Positions 11,693 to 22,770 are shown, counted from the first letter of the stretch. The stretch: 64,000 bases of DNA from Pholiota molesta (GCA_014925825.1 JACGCK010000059.1:62001-126000); one strand, 5' to 3'. Numbers and translations are program-made. The notes: generated by a model not told the origin, from the sequence alone.

Positions 11693-13079
11693 ATGGCGAC
11701 CTTCAGCGCATCATCCAAGAATCCATTCCGCTCAAATGCGCCGACGCCAAACGTTACCGGGGCCAGTGGTGCGCAGGCGCCTGGGCAGTCCACAACTAGC
11801 CCACCGCCTACCTTCTCAGCGTCTGTTACTGCACCGCAGGCCCAAACCACCCCACCACGGCTTGCAGCAGATGACTTTGCTGTCGAAGAGCCTCCACCAT
11901 ACACCGCGCGGCCATCTCCCATGGCCGGTGAGACGATTATCGAACAGGGGCCTCGCCGACCTTTCCAGCCTGTGCCCTCGCCACGACCACCTCAAGTAGC
12001 GCCTACTCCGACAGGCAGCTCGTATACGAGTACACCGAGTAGCCCAGGGCGATCGGGCGGCCTGCTCCAGCACCTGTCCAACTCGTTGAACAACGTCGTG
12101 GATATCATCAACGCCAACACGTCGCAGGGTACCATGAGCGGCCGCTATGCCCCCGGTGCGCAGCAGCAGCACCCCGGCTGGTCAGGCTACCCTGGGCGGC
12201 AGACACAGCCCCCAATGCAGTACGCACCGCCCGCGCACCCGCCCCCGAGCAGCAGCAGCCTGCGCGTGGCGCCGCCGCCGCGGCACCCGTCGTCGCCCGC
12301 ACGCTCCGTATCCCCCTCCGCCTCGTCGGAACTTGCGCGCGACTTCTACGCGGCCGGCGCAGCAGAGCCGGCCGCACAGCCTGGATACGCACCGCCGCCT
12401 GGACCGCCGCCGCCGCCGCCACGCCCTCCGCCTGGTCCTCTTGGGCATTCGACGTCCACCCCCTCTGCCTCTTCAGGATTTGCGCGCGACTTCTACGCTG
12501 CTGGTCCAAGTGAGCCGCTAGTCCCGGATGACGGGCGGCCGACGACGTCTCCCGTCGTCGGGCATCCGCTGCTGAGAGACGGCAAGATCCTCGTCTACCC
12601 AAAGAGACACGAGTGCGATAAATGTACGTCTCTTCTCCGCGTTTTGATGTCCTATCGTCTCATCTGCGCTAGGCCACAACGTCGGGTACAAAGGCTCCGA
12701 CCCGCAGCGGCCGTGCAAGAAGTGCTGGAACAAGTACGCCAAGCCGTACGCCGGCCCCATCGCGTACTCCTTCTCCAACACCACCCCGGACGCCAACTTC
12801 CAGCGGCCCCTGCCCGCCCTCCCGCCACCCGCGCCCGCGCCCCGGCCACCACCCGCGCCGCAGCCCCACCACGCGATGGGCGGGTTCTATTCGCCGCCCG
12901 CGTCCGTGCATCCGATGGGGTTCGGGCGCCCGCCGCCGGGGGCGGTGGTGTACACCGCGGGGGATCCGCGGATCGGGGGGCGGCTCTGCTGGCGGTGCGA
13001 GGGGCGCGGGAGTACGAGCTTCTTGATTCTGGACCGGATGACGTGCGAGGTGTGTGGGGGGATTGGGCGGACGTTTTGA
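11693..13079 (+). CDS. HUA1: HUA1-like proline-rich protein with zinc ribbons
   Basis: Cytoplasmic protein of 445 aa from two exons, 11693-12623 and 12673-13079 (GT-AG, phase 1). The first 300 residues are low-complexity Pro/Ser/Ala/Gln-rich with an EEPPPYTARP motif, a PPxY-type site that could bind WW domains of Rsp5/Nedd4 ligases. The conserved part starts around residue 305 with HECDKCHNVGYKGSDPQRPCKKCW, two CxxC knuckles. It ends with GDPRIGGRLCWRCEGRGSTS and MTCEVCGGIGR, two more CxxC pairs resembling the DnaJ-type zinc domain. This C-terminal block is the hallmark of yeast Hua1, implicated in actin patch/endocytic functions. The local GC is very high (CCGCCGCCG runs), which creates long spurious open frames on both strands. 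Confidence 0.88.
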
Positions 13080-13562
13080 TCAGGGTGTGTATGTTTTTGT
13101 TTCTGGGTTTTTCGCTGCTTGTTTGGACGCTGTGTTTTTTGTTATCGTTTCATGTTCTGTCGAGTTTCCTTGGCGAGTTTGGATGCTTTTGGATGTTGCT
13201 ATGTATTCTATGTATTTATTTCATCACACACTACACTTGCATTGTATGTACATGCGCTCTACTGTACTTGTTTATCTGTATTCATTTACTATCTTACTAT
13301 GCCAATACTTCGGCACCGTACATTGGCTGATAAGTATTTCTCCTTTGTCAGCTATCATCGATTGTCAGTGGGCACTGATCTCTCATAGCTTTCCTAATTA
13401 CTTCGTACCCAACATCCTTCCGACCTTTACGCGTTGAACCACCCAAAGTTGACCCAAAGAGCCGCCAACGGCGTTGTCGTCCAAGCTGCATACCCTGATA
13501 CGCATCGGAGTCCCGCGCACGGCACACCCATTCTCAGTGATGGCCATCAATTCGAACCCGTA
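13080..13562. other. 3' flank of the HUA1-like gene
   Basis: This is T-rich 3' untranslated-looking sequence. No gene was found. Confidence 0.45.
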
Positions 13563-13700
13563 TGCCGCTCGGACGCGCATTCGCTCCAACCAGGACCAAG
13601 TTGGGCATGCTGTAATAAGTACGAGTCAGCTTTTGGAGAGTACCATTCCAAAGAAATGCACATGGGCGATGGGAGAAGTCAAGTCTGCCGCTCGAACGCG
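13563..13700 (+). promoter_or_regulatory. Two CCG-N2-CGG-type elements upstream of AKR2
   Basis: TGCCGCTCGGACGCG at 13563-13577 is the exact reverse complement of the element in block B (9702-9716). A close relative, TCTGCCGCTCGAACGCG, lies at 13684-13700. They are about 425 and 302 bp upstream of the AKR2 ATG and have the same orientation relative to the gene as at AKR1 and RTA1. Confidence 0.55.
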
Positions 13701-13910
13701 CGTCGCGCACAGGTCGTCCCGGCAGCAGCTATTTCAAGACGAGAACTGAATATGAGAGGCGACGCACCACGGCACCAGTATGCACCAGTATGGTGACAGA
13801 GGTTCAAGATTGCAAATCCTCAACAAGGCTTGGTAAGGGATGAGTTGCGCTTCCTCAGCGCGGAGATGGGGCCCATCGTGATGTTATACGACAGTACACG
13901 ATCTTCTTTG

Positions 13911-13917
13911 TATAAAG
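13911..13917 (+). promoter_or_regulatory. TATA box of AKR2
   Basis: TATAAAG lies about 85-90 bp before the ATG at 14002. Confidence 0.55.
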
Positions 13918-14001
13918 AGACCACTAGCTGAAATACTTCGATTATAAGAGAAAGCTACCTGATTGCCCACCACTAGCCACTAGCCATTCGATCCATCGAA
14001 A

Positions 14002-15500
14002 ATGACATCTACCTCCGCCAATACCTCTACTACTCCGTCGCCGCTTGCGCGCTACCGTTTGCTATCGCCCAGAGCAGGTGTGCACCTCTCGCCCATTCAG
14101 CTGGGCGCCATGAGCATCGGCGACCAGTGGGCGGACAAGGGATTAGGGTCGATGGACAAGGACTCGAGCTTCAAGCTTTTGGATGCGTATTTCGACCTGG
14201 GTGGTAACTTTATCGACACGGCAAATAACTAGTGAGTCGCTTCCGAGGAAAGTAAACTTCGTGGGCTAGAAAATAATTTTTGGTTCTGTTGCTCTGCAGT
14301 CAGGAAGGCTCCTCTGAACGCTTTATTGGCGAATGGGCCGAGAAGCGTGGTATTCGTGATAAGCTCTTTATTGCTACCAAGGCAAGTCCATTATTCGTCT
14401 TCTGATATGCCCAAACCACTCATCGATTCGCGCAGTACTCCAACAACACGCACCTGCACGATCCAAGTCACAACGTGCTATTCGTGGGCAACGGCTCCAA
14501 ATCGCTGCGCATGTCCGTGAAGACGTCCCTGGCGAATCTTCGAACGGATTACATCGACCTACTCTATGTCCATTTCTGGGAGTGGAGCACATCCATCGAA
14601 GAGGTCATGCAGTCATTGCACAGCCTGGTGCAGCAAGGAACGGTCCTTTACCTGGTGCGCTTCTTCATGTCGAACTGATTGACATGGGTGGGGATCTGAC
14701 GGGCGCGGGGCTGTATTTATAGGGCGCCTCTGACATGCCGTCGTGGGTCGTCGCGAAAGCAAATCAGTACGCCCGCGATCACGCGCTGACGCCCTTCGTC
14801 ATCTACCAAGGCCTGTGGAATGTCATGGACCGGTCGTTCGAGCGCGAGATTATCCCGATGGCGCGCTCCGAGGGCATGGCGCTCGCGCCATGGAACGTCG
14901 TCGCTGGCGGCAAGCTGCGCACGGATGAAGAGGAAGAGAAGCGCGCGGCCACGGGGGAAAAGGGGCGTGTGGTCTTTGGCGACTGGCGCCGCACGGAAGA
15001 GGAGATCAAGATGAGTAAAGCGCTCGAGAAGGTGGCGAAGGAGGTCGGGGCGAAGCATATCACCTCTAGTGCGTCTCTCCATTCTCAAATGAAAAATAGT
15101 CGTACTTATGGAACACATTATGGGATCGTTCAGTTGCTATTGCGTACCTGATGCACAAGACCACTTTTGTCTTTCCACTCGTCGGAGGCAGAAAGGTTGA
15201 GCATTTGGTCGCTAATCTCGAGGCTCTCGACATAGAGCTGACTGACGAGCACATCGCATACCTCGAGGGCATCGTTCCTTTCAATCCGGGCTTCCCGGCC
15301 AGTATCATCGTGAGTTTCCATTCTGGCATCTTCATACTTTCATTCCGAGTATTGATGCGAAATATTTGGCATAGGGTACTGAGAGAGCTGCGAGCCAACA
15401 ACTCTTCAGTTCTGATTTCAAAGGAAACCGACTGACGAAACCAGCTCCTGGAAAGGAATCATTTTTAGTGATGTTTTATCGTCGGCTACTCCAAAATTAA
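14002..15500 (+). CDS. Aldo-keto reductase 2 (aryl-alcohol dehydrogenase type)
   Basis: Paralogue of the 5455-6946 gene, 392 aa. Exons are 14002-14231, 14300-14381, 14436-14654, 14723-15068, 15134-15309 and 15375-15500. Exon lengths match AKR1 within a few codons and intron 2 again has a GC donor (AAG|GCAAGT). Tetrad residues are Asp in NFIDTAN, Tyr of the following YQEGSSE, Lys in LFIATKYSNN and His in LLYVHFWEW. The acidic linker with RTDEEEEKR and the C-terminal [18 protein letters not shown] block are almost the same as in AKR1. It faces away from the HUA1-like gene's 3' end and converges on the kinase gene. An aromatic or polyketide-derived aldehyde/ketone is the likely substrate class, by family. 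Confidence 0.93.
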
Positions 15501-16081
15501 CTACAAGGTGACGCGGTGACGTATACTAGAATGTAGGTAGAACAGGTGGGTAGTACCCGGTATTTTTGTACCCATCCCTGTAACTGGTTGCCCCAGGTGC
15601 TTGCTGATCAATACACGGAAATTCCTAGTCGGCTAACAAACTGAGCGCCGTGCAGAACATCTTGAGATTTAAACCAGTTGAGGTCATTGGTCAGCGAAAG
15701 GAAGGCAGGCCTGACGCCATCCGGCTTCTCGGACATCCAGCACCCCGTCGGGTGCGCGCAAGTCTCGATGACCGATTTGTTTACGTGCAGGAGTACCGGG
15801 ACGAATTTGCTCGCCTGAGGCTGCTCGTCCGCGGCTCCAGCAGGACCCCCATCGTCTTCGACCTCAGGATCTTTGCATTTCCTTTACCCTTAGACGTACG
15901 CGAGATGACAGTTTTGCGAACACGTTTCGCAGGCCCCCGCATCAATAAACCTACCTTGGACAAAACCAATAACCTGTATGTACTAGTTTGCGAATAAATA
16001 CAACATAATGCTTACCTCGCTGATAAGTTTTTTCTTTTTTAGATGAGCTTTATAAATGACTACTACACAGACCCGAGTTAC
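15501..16081. other. Intergenic between convergent AKR2 and kinase genes
   Basis: A 115-codon open frame at 15650-15997 lacks recognisable motifs or splice context and is not called. No repeats were seen. Confidence 0.4.
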
Positions 16082-17577
16082 TTATTCGAGAGTGAACCAA
16101 GGATGAGAAACGACCTCGCTTATGTTAATCCTTTCCTGTGGCAGATATCGCAACATCTTCTCGAGCAAATCGCGTAAAAGTTGAATTTCGACGCCGTCCA
16201 ACCTGGTTCCAGGTCTTTCAATCATCGGCCCATCGGTCCCAGTCGCAGGGGGCATGTCTCCACTACCAATGCTCGCCAACTTTTGCTCGATCGATGTTTT
16301 TTCTGCAGGCAGCAGCGTCTGTTGACGTTCTCGCTCCTTCGGCATCCCATCCTCATCAAACCACAGGTGGCGGTTCTCAAACGCGCCCCACCAAGGCTCT
16401 GGCAGCTTCCCGAGCGTTGCTACAATCTCCTTGAGTATCTCATCGGGCCCTCCAATGAAGACCTCGAAAAGTGGAAATCCAGCACGAATTTCAAAGATGG
16501 TACAAGCCAAGGCCCAAATATCGGATGACATGTCCATCTTTCCGTCGAAGCGAGCTTCCGGGGACAGGTAGTGGGGAATAGTCGCGGGCTCGTAGTTTGT
16601 CGGAGGGTGTGAACTGGGAAAGGATTGGCCGAAGTCGATGAGAAGAGCATCTTCTTTGAGGAAGGCGGCGTTGGTCAGATGTGCATTGTCGATGGGTGCG
16701 AATAGTCGAGCCGGTAGGGAAGGCCCTAGGGGACTGTGCGTGCGCGTTACAACTTCCTCGGTCTCGGGCTCGCCAAAGTTCATGTACACATCACTATCTG
16801 ACCAATTTTTGACGTTGTCAGCGACCCGAAAGAGGATATTGGAGGTTGTAAGGTCTAGGTAAGGTTTATGTCAGGTGTTACTGCTCCTCCGCCCAAAAGT
16901 TGGCACGAACCTCCATGGACGAAGCCAGCAGAGTGCATAAGTTCCACCACCCCAACTACCTGCCTGGCTACTTTCCTAGCAAGATCGCGCCGTAGGCGTC
17001 TGCTTCCGATCACTCTGCCAGGGGAATCCGACATGGATAAAATGCTAGGTCCAGCAAGTTCAGAGACGAAACAGAAATGCGACCCATTCGGCCCATTTTC
17101 TATGAAATGGTCTTCGATGATTTGCATATTTGCAGAAGGGACTGGATCTTGCGCTCGGATATAGTCGACGACTTTCCGGGGGACGACTAACTCTGGGATT
17201 TCGTCGACAGGCTTCAATGATACATTGGCGCGCATGACTTTGAGAGTTACGAGTTTTCCAGTTTGATTTCGAGCAAGCCATATAGTCGAAGACCCTCCAA
17301 ATCCCAGTTTGTGGATAATTCTGTAGCGATCTTGGGCAAGGGTGTCGCCAATCACAACAGGATGGAAGCCAGTAGGCTTGTAGTCCTCGATGTTTTCAAC
17401 ATTGTCCAGTCGCGAAGGTCGAAAGCGTGCCGAAACCATTGAACTAACAGAACTCGTTGAACAAAGTCGGATCATCAGTTGACAATGTACTGGCCTGACT
17501 CGAAGGAGCACCATATGCAGCGCGGGTGTTGGCGGTGGTGGCGAATCAAGCTCGCTTTCATGGGAACGATGACACAT
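16082..17577 (-). CDS. SRPK-like serine/threonine protein kinase
   Basis: Protein kinase of 479 aa from two exons, 16911-17577 and 16082-16854. The N-lobe has the Gly-rich loop KLGFGGSSTIWLAR (about residues 90-103) and the ATP lysine in VTLKVMRA (K113). The catalytic loop spans the intron as VHGDLTTSNILF, with HGD in place of HRD and the Asn retained. The DFG is in ALLIDFGQS, the APE-like motif is SPEA, and the subdomain IX Asp is in SSDIWALACTIFEIRAG. The lobe split and IPHYLSPEARF resemble the large fungal family of SRPK-related kinases. It ends in the kinase-typical HPWF. The start is uncertain: Met35 (genomic 17475) begins a Ser-rich segment and could be used instead. It shares a roughly 230-bp divergent promoter region with the small gene at 17808. 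Confidence 0.86.
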
Positions 17578-17750
17578 GAGTCATTGACATGAAGCATTCC
17601 GCCGGATTACATAAGGCACGCTATCACGAGGGGCAATCAGCTCAAGAGCGTCACTTCCCACATATGTAGTCCCACTTCTCATCTGATGCTGGGAAATAAA
17701 GTGCAGGCATTTCGTAAGTACTCGCCCACACAGGCCACATGGGCGAGGAG

Positions 17751-17757
17751 TATATAA
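17751..17757 (+). promoter_or_regulatory. TATA box of the small orphan gene
   Basis: TATATAA lies about 50 bp before the ATG at 17808, in the divergent promoter shared with the kinase gene. Confidence 0.55.
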
Positions 17758-17807
17758 TCGTGTGGGAGAAGACCCCACATTCTCAACTACTCCCCAGGCC
17801 CCCTGTT

Positions 17808-18299
17808 ATGTCGTCGACGGTTAGGCTTATCTGGAAGTGCTCTCAACCACGATCGCAAGCGATGGTCCAACTTTGCGAGTCACTTATGACCAAAGCTGCA
17901 CTCGCCTATGGAATGGACACTGCAATTATCAGGCAAGTCTTCAATATTTGGCATAGGCTAGTGCTGACAGCTGAGCGATAGAAAGGAAGTGCATAACACA
18001 ACTAGGATTGGTGGTAGATATGTGAAGACTGTCCCACACATCACCGGAGACGTTGTAAATAGTAAGCCATTGCTGAAAACGCTTTCAAGAATATTAATTC
18101 TGGCCAACTCCTAGGCCAGAACCAAACAGGGTACGCCCTCCACTACAACCTGGACACTAGTGACACTAGTCACGCACAGCCGTTGGCAGACTTGCCTCCT
18201 ACTGCGCCCAACCCTGAGGTTTGGAAGCTGGAATTTAAGGCAGGAAAGGGATTTGTTCTTGTTGGCGATCCAACGGAGACTGTTCGGGAGGTGGAGTGA
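17808..18299 (+). CDS. Small orphan protein, three exons
   Basis: Predicted protein of 129 aa with no family recognised. Exons are 17808-17932, 17982-18061 and 18115-18299. Intron 1 has a strong GC donor (CAG|GCAAGT) and intron 2 a GT donor; phases 2 and 1 both close and the terminal exon stays open to TGA. Visible features are a basic N-terminus (MSSTVRLIWKCSQPRSQ), a short amphipathic helix-like segment, and a C-terminal EVWKLEFKAGKGFVLVGDPT stretch with predicted beta character and a charged end. There is no signal peptide or membrane segment. Support is a nearby TATA box, three consistent junctions and protein-like composition. The alternative is a chance model in an intergenic gap. Confidence 0.5.
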
Positions 18300-18479
18300 A
18301 TTCGACAACCTAGTAAGAGTAGCCTACTTGGGCCTTGGCTTGTCAGTCGACACTACGGCAGGGCAATACCTTATCCCCACACAGCACATATCCAATCTAG
18401 TGTATTATAGTTGGTATCTGGGCATTATATGAGACGCTGAAATTTCCTCCTGCTACTCATCCCTATTACTGTAAGACCG

Positions 18480-18540
18480 GCGCCCTAGTGGGCGCTTGTT
18501 TGTCTGTATTAGCCAGATCACCTATTTAAGGTGATCTGGC
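18480..18540. repeat. Two adjacent inverted repeats around a TATTTAA core
   Basis: GCGCCC-TAGT-GGGCGC lies at 18480-18495. A 12-bp perfect inverted repeat, GCCAGATCACCT...AGGTGATCTGGC, lies at 18512-18540 with loop ATTTA. The second encloses a TATTTAAG TATA-like box. They could be a promoter or LTR fragment, or symmetric factor-binding sites. Confidence 0.6.
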
Positions 18541-18983
18541 CCCTATCGTCGTCTCTCTCCTCTTGCGCACATAGCACGAACACCAGGCTGTATTCTCTCA
18601 TAACTCCCCTTTTGAACAAGCGTGGTTCTTCACTCTTTTCCCGCCCTTGTGAGTCACCGATCCTTATTAGTATTTTCCCCTTTGTAGGGGCTTTTCACTT
18701 TTTACGAGTCTATATTTATAGATTCGTTCTTTAATCTGCGGCTCCAGCCATTTATGCTAAACGAGCCACCTCACTGCGGAGTCCTTAATAAATGTTTGTG
18801 CGCAGGCAAATGTTTCAATGCGGACTCAAAAAAGTGAGCGCGCTAGATAAATAAGTGTATGGGGCATAAGAAAAAGTGGAGCGCAGACGTAAATTGACTA
18901 AATGTTTTCGCGCGGAATATTTCCCCACTTGGACAGCCATTGACGTTTGCCCTTTGACATTCTTCCAAGTATTCCAGACACCA
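18541..18983. other. Spacer before the truncated AKR copy
   Basis: This sequence looks like a transcribed leader or LTR-like spacer: CT-rich near 18550, then T-rich. No open gene was found. Similarity to AKR starts abruptly near 18984. Confidence 0.35.
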
Positions 18984-19729
18984 CCCGCGCGATCATGTGC
19001 TGACACACTTCGTCATCTACCAACTTTGCCTGTGGAACGTCATGGAGCGCTCGTTCGAGCGCGAGATCATCCCGATGGCGCGCTCCGAGGGCATGGCGCT
19101 CGCGCCCTTCAGCGTCGTCGGCAGCGGCGGCAAATTGCGCACGGACGAGGAGGAGGAGCGGCACGCGGCCACGGGGGAAAAGGGGCGTACGGTCGTGGGC
19201 GACTGGCGCCGGAACGAAGACGAGATCAAGATGAGCAAAGCGCTCGAGAAGGTGGCGAAGGAGGTCGGGGCGAAGCATATCACCTCCGGTACGTCTTCGG
19301 ACTCTACGCGAAAGGGAAAGGGCGAATGCTGATTGAACGAATTATGCGAATCGTGCAGTTGCCATTGCGTACGTGCTACACAAGAGCACTTTTGTCTTCC
19401 CGCTCTTTGGTGGCAGGAAGGTCGAGCATCTGGTTGCTAACCTCGAGGCGCTCGACATAGAGCTGACCGACGAGCACATCGCGTACCTCGAAAGCATCCT
19501 TCCTTTCAACCCGGGCTGCCCGGCCACTTACATTGTGAATATTTACCCTGACATCTTCGTAATACCTTCAGCCTAAATATTGACCCAAAAATATTTGTCA
19601 TAGGGTACAGAGAGAGCTGCGAACCAGCAACTCTTCAGCTCTGATTTCAAAGGAAATGGACTGAAGAAACCAGCTCCGGGAAAGGAATCATTTTTAGTGA
19701 TGTTTTATCGTCTGCTACTCCAAAAATAA
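18984..19729 (+). pseudogene. 5'-truncated third aldo-keto reductase copy
   Basis: The copy matches AKR2 from within exon 4 ([12 protein letters not shown]) to the stop codon. The first three exons, with all four catalytic residues, are missing, as is the start of exon 4. The remaining introns are kept: GTACGT...CAG at 19290-19358 and the one before the final [15 protein letters not shown] exon. There is an in-frame three-base change at the YQ-GLWN site (QLCLWN), and many silent changes in the rest. The retained reading frame suggests recent truncation. It cannot make an active enzyme. Confidence 0.88.
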
Positions 19730-20070
19730 GTGCGAGGTTCATGTATGATGTATACTAGAATGTTCTGAACATGTCTGATTAAATAGATGGAAATCCGATA
19801 CAAATAGTATTGAATACCGAGCTTCAATACGCTACCAGCGCTTAACTTCCATGATTGTCCATACTTCTATTACTATCTCGCATATTAGACCACATAGTTA
19901 CCTTTCGTAAAACCAATGAGATGGTCATTTTGTTGTTGTAGCTGATCAGACAGCGTATTTGCAATAATCAGAGCCATGAATATTGCAAAAAGCACAGGTA
20001 TAATGTATGAGTAAAACGATCTACCACAACGAACCATCCAATAGTATCCAGGCGGGCCCTTCCTCACACC
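19730..20070. other. Intergenic between the AKR pseudogene and lactonase-like gene
   Basis: Convergent 3' flanks, AT-rich. No gene was found. Confidence 0.45.
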
Positions 20071-21752
20071 TCACTTCTTGACAAAAGTGGTCATGCCCTG
20101 GAGGTTGTTTGCGCCTAATCAAAAGTAGAGTAGTTAGTAATCGACGTTCAGTGCTTTGGGTGTATAGACGTACTGATAGTGATGCCAGCTGCCTTGGCCG
20201 GCCCAGCGATATCCACCTTTTGGATGCTTGCCGCTTTACCGGGCGCGGGCAGAGACAGGACGTCAATGCTCGTCGCGTTGGGCGCGAGGACGTAGAGGAA
20301 GCTGGACGGACGGTTTAGCGCACGGATGGTGTGGTGGGTGGAAGTGGACTCACTCGTTTCCGTTGATTGTGGCGACGTCGTTGTCAATGGTGGCTGAGCC
20401 GGCAGCTTGAGGATATTGCTGTTGTAATGAAATAGTTATAGGATTGAGCAAATAGATCATATCGCGGTCATGGGTGCCATTTACCTTGACGATTGTTCCT
20501 TTGAGATTGGCATCGACGTTGACTTCAGTAATGGTAGATGTTCCGATGTCGGTCAGGAAGAAATTTCCAGTCTTGGGGCTGAAACTCGACCAACATGTCG
20601 CCGATTGCCCAGCGATAGCATTGGCGGACGACCTGTCTCCAGAAGCAGTTGCGTTTCCTTGAACAGGGGCTACAGCATTGAAGTCGAAGACATCAAAGCC
20701 GAGTCCGGCGTCGGTAGCCAGGATCGCGTTCATCCCTGGGATCACGGTCATCGAGAACGGGAGGAGGCCGCCGGATTGGGGCGCCACCGAGGTGAAGTCC
20801 GCGGAGAGCGAGCCATCTGCGGCGACGTCCCAAACGGCGAGGAACCCGGGCTGTGGTGGGACGCCCTTCACGGATGCGATGAGTTGCGAATTGTCCTCCG
20901 AGAAAATGATGTGGCTCGCGCTTCCGGCAGGGCCAGTCGCGGGCGTGGTCTGGTTGAGGCCAAGGGATCGGACGGTGTTGGCTATTGGCACTAGGCCTTG
21001 TGTCTTGTCCACTTTGAAACAGCTTTGGGATCCCGTAAGCCATCGACAGCAGTACAGAAATTCAGTGGACACATACCCGACGCCGTTGATGGCTCCTCCG
21101 TTTAGCGCGCAAACTGTATCTCCAGCTTTGTTGATCGTCAAAGACATGGGGAATTCTCCGCCGCTCCCTACTGGCTTCCCAATCATCTGAAGACTGGTGG
21201 CATCGCTGGGGTTGATGCTGAATACAGACAGCGTGTTGGATCCAGGCTAACGGTGTTTTTAAATATTGAGACCGGTAGAGATAAAGATGCACACATACGT
21301 TGACAGCCGCAACAATATTGCCAGCGGAAGAAGCTTTCACGGACCCTTGTGCGAACAAAGGATCTGGGCCGACTGGAGTGCTCTGGCCATGAGCACCTAG
21401 TCCTCCTACGTCAAATGCTTGTCGCAGAGTCTAGAAAAAGGGAACGTGTTAGTCGCATGTAAAAAGAATCAAGGAGATCGATGAGTACCAGTTGTCCGCT
21501 ACTAGCGATGTCGGCCGCAACCAAGAAATTTCCGCTGGGTTCATTGGTAATGACTGTAAGAAAAAATTAGTCGCAAGGTACAAAAAACAGATCTATAGAC
21601 CTACAGTATGCAGCACCGAGCGCCGGACCGCTGCTTGGAGACATTTGTCGGCCTGCAGCTGCATTGCGACTCTTCGGGTGGGAGGCAGGAGCACATCGTC
21701 CTCCAGAAACCATCATCATCGAGATGACAAGCGAAGTAATGGTCAATTTCAT
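20071..21752 (-). CDS. Secreted lactonase / 3-carboxymuconate-cyclase-like beta-propeller protein
   Basis: Predicted secreted protein of 429 aa in eight exons: 21605-21752, 21489-21553, 21299-21430, 21077-21246, 20485-21022, 20354-20418, 20174-20301 and 20071-20114, all phases closing. A signal peptide opens it (MKLTITSLVISMMMVSGGRC). The rest shows repeating beta-propeller strands: NFLVAADIASSGQL, GNIVAAVNPGSNTLSVFSIN, HIIFSEDNSQLIASVKG, GFLAVWDVAADGSLS, FFLTDIGTSTITEVNVDAN and FLYVLAPNATSIDVLSL. This layout is typical of the fungal secreted proteins annotated as lactonase or 3-carboxymuconate cyclase-like. Catalytic activity is not demonstrated for most of that family, so a reaction is not claimed. 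Several NxT/S sequons are present. Confidence 0.82.
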
Positions 21753-21890
21753 AATGCTAGAGGAACGAAAGGGTCGAAAAAAAGAATAATGAGTGAAGAG
21801 AGGATAAAATGAGAGGTTTAATGAGCGCTGCTCAAGAAAAAGAGGAGAAGATGCGAAAGGTGGCTGAATGACAGAAGATTTTTTGCAGCG

Positions 21891-21898
21891 TTTATATA
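21891..21898 (-). promoter_or_regulatory. TATA box of the lactonase-like gene
   Basis: It reads TATATAAA on the minus strand, about 140 bp upstream of the ATG at 21752. Confidence 0.55.
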
Positions 21899-22770
21899 GC
21901 TGATATCGCTCTGAGGGTCACGTACATTTATCTCGCGTATAACGATCTTCTCAGCGTGCCGGGACCCCATTGGTTACGGTTTGATGATAGGTTGTTCGAG
22001 TGTCGTTGAGAGAAACTGTCGAGTGGATGGCAACAATCGGTTCAACGGCTTCGTCGAGAACGTGGCAAGAGATTACCCGTCGGTGTCCTAGTGAACGATC
22101 AGTATTTCCTTTCAGAGAACAAGGAAGTTAGGCAAAAAGTTAGGTAGCAGGCCACGGCCAACAGTAGTATGCAGTTAGCAATCAATGGATGAGTAAAGCC
22201 CCGCGAGCTCACGTGAAAGAGTCGAGTAAATCTAGCTGTAAAGAATCAAGCGTTTGCAATGGAAACATAAGGAAAGACATTGCTCTCTTCAAGCAGGTGC
22301 CTGTGTAGTTGAAGGGAACTTGAAAGTAAGGGGCAACGTCACGGACGCGGTGTATTCACAGACCATGTGATGTGACTGTTTGTGTGAGTGACAATAAACG
22401 ATTGATTTCTGCTCAATTACGTCTACTTACTCATATTTCACCTCTAGCTCTAGAAAGATAGGCCAACGGCTGCATAGAAACTGCGCTGACTCCTGAGATG
22501 CCCGCCAAAGTTCAATAGTAAGCAGCGCCAACCACCCATCACAGTAACCCAGTTACCATCTTGGTTTACACGCCCGTCGCCAACTTCGCTGAGCTCAACC
22601 GCGAAGTTAACACTGCAAAAAAACCGAGCGTTGCTCTGGGAATCAGGCTTTGAACAGCACTCAATGACTCAAAGGAGTCCAACCAAGGAGACTACTACGT
22701 GGTTTGTGGCGGTGAAGGCAGTCAAAGGTCTCAACCTGAAAAAGTAAAGCGCGCGAATTTTCTGAAAAGC
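21899..22770. other. Intergenic, no gene seen
   Basis: Divergent upstream region between the lactonase-like gene and the RPAP3-like copy. No coding or repeat structure was identified. Confidence 0.4.

Noticed and set aside
12108..12602. Minus-strand 164-codon and overlapping frames
   Set aside because: Shadows of the proline-rich part of the HUA1-like gene, with Arg/Ala-rich meaningless translation.
18480..18540. Intrinsic (bacterial-type) terminators
   Set aside because: The hairpins lack a following T run, and the surrounding genes are clearly fungal with spliceosomal introns.
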